From Dimorphilus gyrociliatus (taxonomy: Eukaryota > Annelida > Polychaeta > Dinophilidae), in contig CAJFCJ010000007.1 of assembly GCA_904063045.1 (NCBI GenBank), forward strand, positions 1,570,873-1,634,872: a stretch of 64,000 nt of DNA, in the 5' to 3' direction. The notes beneath the pieces were generated by a model. The model had not been told where the DNA came from. It ran no database searches and worked only from the letters and a program-made list of their open reading frames with translations. A program made the position numbers and the translations under genes. Below, in pieces: positions 45,836 to 56,600 of this stretch (position 1 is its first letter; each line of letters opens with the position of its first letter).

Positions 45836-48482
45836 ATGGCCGCAGATAATATGGAGTGCGTTAGAAATTTTAATACTCAGGTAGTAATTGACTGTCTTTC
45901 AAGTTAAATAAAGGTTAATATCTTATTTTTGCTTTTCAGTTGGGTTCTTTGTACGAAGCAAAACCGCCTGTATCCAAAGCAAAAATGGCCACAGTGACAA
46001 AAGCTGCTTTAAAAGCGAATAAGTATTATAAACATGTAGTACAAAGTGTTGAAAAATTTGTGCTTAAGGTAAAAATTCATTTTATCAATAATCATTTATG
46101 AAAACATATCTTCTATGATATTCAGTGTGGACAAGAATACAAAGTTCCAGGTCTATACGTGATTGATTCTATAATTCGTCAATCTCGTCATCAGTATGGA
46201 GAAGAAAAAGATATGTTTGTTAAAAGATTCACAAAAAATATTGTTACAACTTTTGAAAATTTGTACAAATGCTGTGAATCAGATAAAGAAAAAATTGGCA
46301 GAGTTCTTAAACTCTGGCTCCAAAACAGTGTATTCCCAGAAGGTATCATTAAAGCTTTGTTAGAATTAGGGAAAGACCCATCCAACCCTTCGGTTATAAC
46401 GCAAGGTAATTATTTTTAATATATCTGTATAAAATTAACGAAATAAATTTTCAGTCCAAGCTCGAATTCAATCAATATCAGGTATGGCTCCAACAGCCGC
46501 CGTTCAGAAGAAAGCTGCAGCCGATAGAAAAAAAAATAAAAGGAAAGAAGAAGATGATCTTCTTCATTTAGTTACTGAAATGTTAGATCAAGGGAGTGCT
46601 CAGAGTAAAGACGAACAATTAAAGCAATTAAAAAATATTCAAGATAAGTTAATAGCCCAAAATGAAAAAATGATAGATTCAGATGGAAACACAAACAACC
46701 CAAGCAAAGATATGCTGATGCAAATACAAGCCCTCATGGAAGAAGTAAACTGCTGTCAATGAATTTTCTTATTAAGTCACAAGTATTTTTTTTTTCAGCT
46801 TAAATCCGATGGAAATTCTCTTGAATCTGTTGTAAAAAGACCTGAAACAAATACCGATAGTGATAAAAAAATAACTGCTCCCGATCCAAAATCTGAAACC
46901 AGTCAAAATCCTGCAGCATTTTCATCGTCTGTCAATCAGAGTACTGTTTTATCGAATCAAACTCCTTTTAATAAAGTAATTGGATATAAAAAAAATGTTG
47001 TCATTACACTCAATTATCCGTATTTATAACAGGAATTATTAGATTTCGATTACGGAGACGATTCTGATAGTGATACAGGTAGCGGCTTGAAAAGACGTTC
47101 AAGTCAATCGCCATCATTTGCGAAGCGATCAAAGGTTTCAGATAACTCTGATAGAGATATTGAAAGACGAAGAAGAAAAACGTATGGTCTACCCGCTGCA
47201 AGAGAGGGACATTTAAGCCTGTGTTCGACAACCATATGGTTGGGTCATTTAAGTAAAGGTGTTCAAGATTCAGAAATTTGGGAGGAAGTTTCTAAATTTG
47301 GTATCGCCTCTAGTATTAATCTAGTTCCACCCAGGGGTTGTGCTTACGTAGCAATGAAAGATAGGAAATCGGCAGCTGCTGTATTAAGGGATTTAAAAGG
47401 ATCTAGTTTGGGGTTTGTCATATAAAACCAAATTATTTACCGACAATAACTTGAGATTCATTTTTTCAAGGTACAATTTAAAATTAGCATGGACTCAAGG
47501 AAAAGGCATTAAAGAGAGTCCTATTGCAAATGCAATATGGGTAGAAGAAGATGGCGTAACTTATATACCTTGGGACTCTGTTCCACACGACATAAAAACG
47601 ATATCAACAGGCGGATGGATCGACGAAGACACTCTCCCCCCATCTAAGAGTCAGTGTTTGACGTTCAATGTAGAATTATGCTTCGTTTTTGATTCTCTTG
47701 AATCGTTTGGACATAGTTTTGAATATATAAATTTCTTAAAACTAGCAAACACTGTAGTAATACGTAGTTTAGTTTCATGTTCGATTAATTAGATCGAATA
47801 TATTCTTTTCGGAAGTAAGTGTGTAACAAAAGAATGTTGATCGGCAGGAGGACCTGAGAACGTTGAGGAAACCACCCCCGAGCAGAATCAGGTACCTACA
47901 ATGGTTCCACCTCCACAACTACTGCCTCCTGGATTTCAGCAGTTGACAGCTTTACTACCCGGACAATTAGCGCGACCTATGTTGCAGCAACCTCCGCAAA
48001 TTGACGCTTCCCAGCCAAACGGAACGCAGCCAAATAGTACCCTATCAATGACAAACGTTTTACATGATATATTGAGTGGTAAGGCTGCTGCTATGGCTAA
48101 AGAGAAAGCAACAAATGCCTTTTTAGACCGGCAAAAGCAGTTAGCGAATGGAACCAATCAAATGAACCCTCCAATGATGCAGTTGCGCATGCCACTACCC
48201 AATCAAATGACTTCCTCATCTCCTGTTCAACAAATACCTACGTCCATGCCACCCATGCCTCCACTGCCTAACTTACGGCCAGGGTTGATGCCAATGCCAC
48301 CTTTCGGTGGTGAAAGTCATCCACCACGACATCACATGCTCCCTATGATGGAAAATGCCCGGCCAACTATGTTACCATTACCAATGGGTGTTGGAATGAA
48401 CGTACCGCCACCTCGTCTCGGCTGGCCGAAACATTGGAACAATGAGGATCCCCCTTCTTTTGAAGCGCCATCTAACTTTTAA
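45836..48482 (+). CDS. SCAF4/8: SCAF4/SCAF8-like Pol II CTD-binding termination factor
   Basis: Eight exons (45836-45880, 45940-46068, 46126-46405, 46455-46744, 46799-46975, 47033-47412, 47471-47649, 47848-48482) encode about 700 residues. An N-terminal CTD-interaction domain (SKAKMATVTKAALKANKYYK, VPGLYVIDSIIRQSRHQYGE, IGRVLKLWLQNSVFPEGIIK) is followed by a Lys/Gln-rich linker, the short acidic ELLDFDYGDDSDSD block, and an RRM (CSTTIWLGHLSKGVQDSEIW, VPPRGCAYVAMKDRKSA, YNLKLAWTQGKGI) with the SCAF-specific GVTYIPWDSVPHD and GGWIDEDTLPP after it. The tail is Pro/Met-rich. SCAF4 and SCAF8 bind phosphorylated Pol II CTD and prevent early polyadenylation and readthrough. The order CID-RRM-Pro-rich fits the family; a long Ser/Arg (SR) tract before the RRM is reduced to a few RRRRK residues. 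Confidence 0.93.
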
Positions 48483-48572
48483 ATTTTCTAAAGGTGACCT
48501 CAGCGGAAGCTAATTACGTAGGTTGGAGTTGTGATTGAAATTAATTGGATGACGAGAAAGGAGACGCCCAGT

Positions 48573-48587
48573 GTCACATAATGTGAC
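48573..48587. repeat. 15-bp palindrome with overlapping CRE-like site in SCAF 3' UTR
   Basis: GTCACATAATGTGAC is a perfect 7-bp inverted repeat around one A, and its right arm overlaps TGACGTAA (48584-48591), a CREB/ATF-like sequence. A similar sequence, CAGTGTCGCATAATATGACC, occurs near 16532. Confidence 0.5.
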
Positions 48588-48671
48588 GTAATCGTCAAAG
48601 ACTACGTTAGTCAAGTCGACTTTTCATTCTTTGTACATAGCAGATACTTTACTTATATTTAATTTGTCGTA

Positions 48672-48677
48672 AATAAA
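48672..48677 (+). terminator. Poly(A) signal for SCAF gene
   Basis: AATAAA on the plus strand 190 bp after the SCAF stop codon. Confidence 0.55.
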
Positions 48678-50376
48678 AAATGTATTCATATACATACATG
48701 TGCATACAAGATTTTCTCACTATTTATTGCTTACGGAAGAAGTTTATGTGCTAGAAAATGAATATAAAGAGTGCATTAAAATTGCCCCATTTCACATAGC
48801 GATAAAACTGCGCCGACGGCTGAAGGTCAAGTGCACCTCAACCGCCGCCCTGTTTTTCGGCCGTTTTTCCAGAGGATCCTCACCACCTAATTATATGCAG
48901 GAATTTTGTTTGTTAAAGGGGACAGGGGTTCGACATGGGTTAGTGATAAATGCGAAGTAAAGAATGTTAAATGACATCAACGTACTCAATATCCAACAAC
49001 CTACCAGCATCGTCAAATTTTTAGCTGACCCATGAAATGCAGAGAAGCCATTTGCGAATTGAATTATGTAAAAATGAGAACGTAAATAACCTTCATTATT
49101 ATTGACATGAGAACAGTGCGAGGGAATTGAATTCTCACACTATTAAGAGGTACAATCTGCGGCCAGTATCAAAGATGATATAGATTAAGTATCAGAGGGA
49201 CGTGACTTGAACAACGACGTCTTCTACGTCCCCTGCGTGTGTTTAGGCCTATGTGGTCAAACAAAGGAACTTTGTATTTATGTTGGGTCATTTAGAATAT
49301 TTACAGAACTAACGTTGACGACCGGAAGTGCGTGCGCGGAACCGTCCCTCCTGCCGTGTCCCGTGCGATACCGTAGAAACGCATTAGAGCGAACAATTCG
49401 TCATTTTCGCCAAAGATTTTATCTCTTATAGACTTTTAAGGGGCCTGATAGATATGGATTTCTGGAAGTTGCGTGCGCCTTCGACTAAAGTAGTTCATTT
49501 TTCGACTTTAACACAATTTTTGAAAGCGGAATTTTAATATAACGTTCGGGTAAAAAATGCTGGTTATTTGATAGGGATAGAGGAAACAGACCTGATTAGA
49601 AAACGTGCAAGGATGAAGAGGGAAATGTTTAGGATAATGTGAAAGCTGTGCAAACCAATTTCAATCAAATGATCATCCTTGATATGATAATCGTGGCATT
49701 TTATCAATCATAAATGATAAGATACGGTAGTATGAGAGTCGCGTGCCGTGCGCGTGTTAGCCGGATAACGGGAGATTTCAATGCTTTTACATTTATATAC
49801 GCGCATGCGCACATGAAGGCACGCGCTTGTCTCGCGCGTTTCCCGTGGCGTTTTTCGCGCACCTGACTAACTGTGCCAAAAAGAACCTAATTTCCACCGC
49901 CAGTAATATTATGTAGCACGCAAAATACGAATATCTCCGGTTGTATTATACAATTTCGACAAAATTTACTACCGAACAATCGACAAAGACTGTTCAAAGT
50001 AAAATATCGGAAACTTATAATGAATGTAAACTAAAAACTTAATGGAAATGAAAATATAAATGTATATAAATATGAATCTATATTTGAATCAACATAGATA
50101 ATTTTAAATTTGTATAATCACTCAAAATGCGATATGATATATCAAAATAATCATTCTAAATAATATAAAATAGAAAGGAATGTATCGTTTCGAAGGAAAC
50201 TTGCAGAAGGGAAGAGAGGCACAATTTCATTAGGAATGAGAAGACGACAGATGCGTCGGTTATACCATCTGCGGAGATTTCAATACAGAACACTTCATCT
50301 GCTGCTTTCCCAGTCAGACATGGCCACTCTGAGTGTCAGACCGCGGGAAGTCTTATAGTCTATGCAATTTTTTTGG
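48678..50376. other. Intergenic region 3' of the achaete-scute-like gene
   Basis: About 1.7 kb with no convincing exon. GC and CpG content rise sharply at 49320-49870, including GCGCATGCGC at 49801-49810 (an NRF1-type palindrome) and many CGCG steps, in contrast with the AT-rich average. Holds one TAGGCCTA (49244-49251). The open frame at 49207-49431 shows no family resemblance. Confidence 0.5.
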
Positions 50377-50772
50377 TTAAGTTGAAGGCCAAAAGAAGGG
50401 GGACGGATAAGAGGGAGGAGGAGGGAGTTGTTGATTACCATTTTCATCAAGTAGAGTTTGCAAAGCACGAATATAGTCAATAGCACCTCGAAGGATGTCC
50501 ACTTTGCTCATGGCTTGCTTCCCTTTTCCTGCTCCTTGTGTCGGTGTGGCAGTAGCAGCCTGTTCTGGTAAATGGGACTGAAGTGCGACGAATGTACTGT
50601 TCAATCTTTTAAGGCGGTTTCGTTCTCTTGCATTTCTTCGAACCATAGCGGCTGACTTGTTGGCTTTTTTTGGATTTCTAGAAGACGGCATGTCTTCGTC
50701 TTCTTCTGAACAGTTCATAGCTAACCGTTCAAATTTTTCATTTTCCAAGTTCGTCTTATCCGCCATCGCCAT
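50377..50772 (-). CDS. ASCL: Achaete-scute-like proneural bHLH factor
   Basis: A single exon of 131 codons. The basic region VRRNARERNRLKRLNSTFVA, loop, and helix 2 MSKVDILRGAIDYIRALQTL followed by LDENG match the achaete-scute (class A) family: the RRNxRERNR basic motif and the SKVxxLRxAxxYIxxLQxLL helix. The loop is longer than usual (EQAATATPTQGAGKGKQ, about ten residues inserted) and Thr/Gly/Ala rich. Thereafter only a short Pro-rich tail, PPPPSYPSPFFWPS, is present, so the protein is small for the family. Two start codons lie four bases of sequence apart in frame (50772 and 50766). These factors dimerise with E-proteins (daughterless/TCF4) on CANNTG E-boxes and drive neural precursor selection. 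The gene sits alone in about 5 kb of gene-poor sequence, as expected for a developmental regulator with dispersed enhancers. Confidence 0.9.
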   Translation of the reverse strand: MAMADKTNLENEKFERLAMNCSEEDEDMPSSRNPKKANKSAAMVRRNARERNRLKRLNSTFVALQSHLPEQAATATPTQGAGKGKQAMSKVDILRGAIDYIRALQTLLDENGNQQLPPPPSYPSPFFWPST

Positions 50773-53667
50773 CGTTAGAGCTTGAACGGCTGAATGAGGA
50801 TTTGAACGAGGCTTAAGCTCCGCCTCTCATGCGAGGCTGGCGCCACCCTAGCCAGGTGCAGCTTTTTTCCCCTTTTCCTCTGTCTATCATTTCCCTCCTC
50901 CTTCTCTCTATCCATCTCTGTCTCCCACTAACTCTACTTGTCAAGCTTGTCGAATTTGGCGTCGTTCTGTCGGCCTGAGCGCGTGCCGCTTACAAGTGCC
51001 GTCCTCTTCGCGTAATAGGCCTATCAATGGTCGCAATACAAGGACGACACGCGTCTATTCTGTCAGTCAGATTAAAAAGTGATGGCTTCAATCTCGTAAT
51101 TTTCTAACGGAGTAAAAAGAAGTAAACAAATAATTAGGGAATTAATCAATGTAATAAAATACGACTTAGACCGTCCGGCTCAAGAAAGCAATCGACGTCG
51201 TGTAAACAAGTTCACAGTAGACGAACGAGTCGAATGGGTTGCTCTTTAATCCTCTGCCAAAACAAAAACTTGTCACCTGCGTATAATGCTTCTTTAATGC
51301 TTCTATAATGTTTCCACCCGTACATATATATATATGAGTGCAAAGACGGACGCGATTAATGCACTTTATATATTTTAGGCCTAAGAGCGCGTGCACATTC
51401 CTGTATGCTCATTACCGCGTACTTTTCAGCCCTTGCAATTACTTCAAAATGTCAAAAACTCTGTTGACTCTTTTTTAGAAGAGACGAGAAAAAATAGGTA
51501 AGATAAATTATCATTTAAAAAAATCCAAATATTTCAAATATATTTAACCACAGTAAATTGCTACAAATGAAGGAAGAATTGAACAAAAGCTCGCGAGGGG
51601 CACGCGCTTGTCGCGAGAGAACACTTACATATAGGCCTATAATGTGGGGAGATGGTGGGTTCTGACAATCAATTAAAACTAGCCCTACGGCGTACATCAA
51701 ACGCTTTTTTCCTCTCTACACGTATCCGAAAATTTCGGGTAAGGTTCTGAAAGGATATCATATGTCAAACCTGCACGCGCTCTGTTTTTTTATGGGCCTA
51801 TATTTAGGAGAGTTCGATTACGAATTCGGAGCAAGATGAACTGGGTAGATAAACTACACAGTTTTTTACACTTTATACTAATCTCGTTGAAGTACGCAAT
51901 CCGACACCGAACGAAAAAACTTCCTACCAAACACGCGTCGTTTCTTAATGTTAATCGCCTAAAACAGAAGTAGACGTCGAATGGAATGTCAAAAACTAAA
52001 TACGTCGTGGGAAATCTGCATGAACGGAAATGCCGGCGTTCGACACCGTTATGTAATAACTATTCGCGTATTGCCGGTTAGATCCGACATCACGCAACGG
52101 CCATCAAACGGGGCCGAAAGATTAATACTTTTAGCTTTAAAAATATTCGATGACTATGCCCGACTGACCACTTTCACCAACTTCGATTTATTAACCAAAC
52201 ATTTTAGAATTAGGTATTTCTAAAAAACCAAAGCGCATGCGCGAATATGTGTCATGTACTTCTCATCTCCTACTCTTCGAATGTATCATAATAGAGTGTT
52301 GCGACTAGCTTCCGTCAGCTCGAGTGGTCACCATTGTTCCTTCCCAGTTTTGGTCCGGATTAAACTCTTTTTCAAAAACTTACTGCCCCAAGGCCATTCT
52401 GCCACTCTGGACATACGTTTATAAAAAGAAGGCTGAAACTAAATTTTTTGTCTTGATAATCATCCAACTTGTGCAAAAACAGTATCTTTCTGAGAAAATT
52501 CATATGATAAATATTTAATGAAGGAAAATATATTCTTCTACAGTTATAAAACATTTCCGTTACAATTTTAACAAGATGAGAATGAATAGAAAAACCATTT
52601 TATACAGGCGTTGCAAAGCTCATGAGTTGCGTAGAATCAAAGTAGACCGCGCTCGTCGAATTTAATTAGGAAGTTGTTACTATGTTGTTGACGCTTTGAA
52701 TTTCTTTTAAAAGATTTTTTTTTGAGTATTCAGTCAGTCGCCTCTCAATTCTCTTGCCGACCACTTAGAAAATTAAATTCCAATCCGTAAGGCCATCTGT
52801 TGGCTGAAAGTAAAAAAGGAAAGGCGAGAGCAAAGATTATCATGCTTGGAGTAATCCTCTTTGTGTTGATGAATTCTCTTGTGAATATATGGTTGAATCA
52901 TCTTTGTCTATTCAAGCTATGTGTCTTTTGGGCAACAACTTTCAAATGTAATTATATTTTACGGGGTCATTGCTAGTGTAGAAGTTGTATTAATTAAAAT
53001 AAATTCTTTTCTAAAACTTCTTATAAGTTTAAATTTTAACGGTTTATTGTATTATAGACAATTACACGAGTATTGATTCACATCTGCAAAACTTTATTTT
53101 ATTGGATGCTAAAAAGAATTTTTTTCTTAATCTTCATTTATAAATTGCTCAGTCTATATAAGATTATCAAACTTTTCTTATAAACATGAGAGCTTACAAA
53201 GAATAAAGGATACTAACACTTTAACTTCTTTTACTATAATTACTGCATGATAAATGATGCACGATAAGGATTCAGTCAACCTTAAAGCAATTCAAATTTC
53301 CCAATTATTTACTAATTTATACATATATCACCGTTTCCAGCACTCCCAGAGATCTCATTTGAATCATATTAATTTCATTGCCGTCTTTTGCGCATGAAAG
53401 TATTGAAACTGCCATCTGTCTTACTGAGAGCATTACGAGAAAGCAAACTTGAATTTGTATACGTTAGTTATATTACAATATTTATAGAGCGAAGCGAAAA
53501 ATACAAAATACAAAATAATTAAGGACATAATATGCATGCATCATTATATTTCATAGTTGCGTAAATCACAATCGTTTAATCTCTAAATAGCAGTTGTCGT
53601 TTCGGAAAAGAAATCAAATACGATTATTCATAGCGTCGTTTATAACTTATGTACACTTTCTAGCCGG
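50773..53667. other. Intergenic region upstream of achaete-scute-like gene, no gene seen
   Basis: About 2.9 kb between the ASCL start and the ARID1 stop. No exon, RNA gene or transposon was recognised. It carries three TAGGCCTA palindromes (51016-51023, 51376-51383, 51632-51639), a second NRF1-type GCGCATGCGC (52233-52242), and several CpG-rich patches. Likely regulatory sequence for ASCL plus the ARID1 3' UTR; this is inference. Confidence 0.5.
50853..50858. promoter_or_regulatory. E-box CAGGTG upstream of achaete-scute-like gene
   Basis: CAGGTG (CACCTG on the gene's strand) lies about 80 bp upstream of the ASCL start codon. Achaete-scute factors bind such E-boxes and family members often autoregulate; this role is inferred. 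Confidence 0.35.
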
Positions 53668-56600
53668 TCAGCTTCGTTCGGCTAGTTGCGTATGGTAGAG
53701 GGCGTCAGCGATAATCCGGGCGACTGATTGATCTAAAATCTGCGACATGACTAGCGTTAGGAGGCGTTGTTCATACTTTCGGAACACTTGACCATTTTCT
53801 GGCACCCTCGCCATATTTAGAAGTGCTTTAGCAGCTCTTCGTAACATATCCAAACTGGTTCCCATCATATCTGGGGAGTCTCTCAGAACATTTACCCCAT
53901 AAGAGCTTGCTACCTTCATAGCATGCTGTTCGGCACTTTCAACAAATGACAACAGGATAGGAACAGCTGGATGCCATAGGGCAGTAAGACGTGCTGCCGA
54001 AGTTGAGGCCGCAGTAAGAGAAGAAACAATCACTATGCACATTTCCCTTAAATGATTTTCGGAATCAGGCGAGAGATGGCGCACCAAGTGGCTTATAAAT
54101 TTCGTCAGGCGCCAAAAAGGAGGAAGGGCTAAAAGCATATCAATGTTTGAATCAGTAACGCACAATTTTGCGAATGTTTCGAGCATCAAACGCTGGGGAG
54201 AAAGAGAGGCGGAAGAAGATCTGAGAGAAGGAAGCGCATCATTGGCAGCTGAAGAGCCACAAACTGCCCAATGTAGAAGGCCATCTAGCAGAGACACAAC
54301 GACCTCGTCTCCATGTTTTTCTAATTTTAACTGCCCTGCAATATTCGTTATAGTTACAAGAACATTTTCTCGCACCAACTTGAATCCAGACCACCAACAG
54401 TGAGCGTCATTTTCATCGATTGGAGGCTCTTCTTTTTCGTGTCGATGACAGATCATAAGAACTCGAGCATATAGACGCAAAAGTCCAGCATGGCTACATA
54501 GCTCACATTCGTTTCCAGGAACAAAGGATAAACTGCGAATGATATTTGACAATACAATTGCTCGTTGAACTAATTGTTCCAAATCAGGAACAGCAGAAAC
54601 TAGTGCTGGTTCGTCAGGTTGCCAAGCCTCACTTTCCAATCCGCTTTCATCCCAAGTTCGTTTCAAGTCATCAAGAAACAATGCATCTTTGTCACCGTAT
54701 GCTTCCAAAACGGTTCTTCTACAATTATATCTCATCAAACGTGCATTAATTGCTTCTTCAATTTCCGGATCGATTGTTTTCTCGTCTGATCCGTTTTTCT
54801 CTTCATCTGGACAAGTACCGTTTTCATCATCATTACTATCCCCTTTTTGACTATCCTTACTATTATTGCCGTCCTCCTCTTTTGTTTCAGGTTTCGTTTC
54901 TGGTTTAATTTCTTGCTTTTTGGTAGCGTTAGTTGCTTCACACATCTCTGCTTCAAGCTGATCAAGAGTTTTATTTGCAATTTCCAACCGTATATCCTTT
55001 AGAGGATCCTCTTCTGTTTTAATGGGGCTTACAGTTTTTGGAGAGTTTGATCTTTCTACTCCTAGCTTATCCAAAACACGAGCTCGTCGACCAGAAAAGA
55101 AGGCTTCTCGCTGGAATCGCTGATGACCAGAGCTTTCAAAGTGGGTTATGATATGATTAGAAATTTCCGCTCCGCCACTATCCCAATGATTTGTATCCAA
55201 GATTGATTCGACAATTGTAGAATTGTTGGAATTTTGGGTAGCTGGATTTTGTTTGCATTTTGTGTCTAATTTAACTATTTTCCCATCTCGAGATCTTTGA
55301 GTGAAATCAGTTTCATCATCAACCGTGACAGCTTTCACCCTCAAGCTTTCTTCACCTACATCTATTGAAGGCTCTGCGAAGGGAATAGTGTCGATATGTT
55401 CGAGTGCTTGCAAGTCTTCATCAGATGGAAATAAATCGATCAGTGTCCGACGCATGTGATCTAACAACAAGTCAACGAGACCCGGAAGATTAGACAATGA
55501 AAAATAAGCGACAGTTTCATCATCTCTCAATAACACATTCAGAACATCTAATGCCCAAGACGATTCACCAATCAGGCCTGATTTTAAAGCGACAATTAAT
55601 CGCCAGGGATCAACCTGTCCTCCCAAGTCTTTTGGAGTCAATCTTCGACGTTTCCTTAGGACAGGCTGTGCTGTCTCAACACTTTGATGCGGAAAGGCTT
55701 CGGGTTGGGTTCTCTTGGGACGCTGAGGTGATATGAACGGCTTGGATGTGGCAGCGGGTTCAGTTCGCTGAGGAGAAGATACCGTCGATTGCCCGCCTCT
55801 AGGAACCGTATTCGGATTGTAATGCCTTGACCAATTTGGACCTGTGGAGTCGTAATCATCACACATCATGTTATCTGGTGGTGGTGGTGGTGCTGTATTG
55901 CCCCACTGTTGCATCATCGTACTGTACATTCCTGTATGAATTCGTTTAGCATTTTCGTCATCATTCCAGAAATGAAGGACGTTATGCTAAAGTGGGGTGT
56001 TTGTACAGCCATGCAGGAAATATCTATACAACAGAGGAGAAATTTTCGGGTTTTAATTAAAACTTACCTTGTGGTTGATTATACATCGATTGCTGAGAAT
56101 AAGCATTTTGAGGAGGCATTTGAGAATAAGGTTGTTGGTTATACATGGTCGGTTGCTGACTATACCCTGTTGGAGGCATATGGGAAGAATAAACAGGTTG
56201 CTGTTGCTGTGGTGGTGGCGGCCCTGGCTGAGAAGGTTGTTGGGCTTGGTTATACATTCCTTGTTGTTGAGAATAGCCGCTGACCATTGGGCCCTGCTGC
56301 GAATAAACGTTTTGTTGTGAAGTTTGCGAGTAAGGAACCTGTCCCGGATGAGATGGATAAGTACTCGGTTGTGGAGTCTGATTGTACGGTTGCTGCTGAG
56401 CTTGAGGGTATGGTTGCATTGGCTGTGGATAGGAGCTTTGCGGTGGCGGCGGCTGTTGCTGCTGAGGCGGCTGGGAATACGAATTCTGCCCTCCATGAGG
56501 ATACGGTTGAGAAGGCGTCAACGAAGGCTGATAAGATCCGGCCGTTTGCTGTTGTTGCTGCATAGGCCGCGACTGTTGAGTGCTGCTGGTGGACGGAAGT

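Noticed and set aside
49207-49431. 74-codon frame in the CpG-rich zone near the achaete-scute-like gene
   Set aside because: No family resemblance, no splice context; GC-rich DNA has fewer stop codons by chance.
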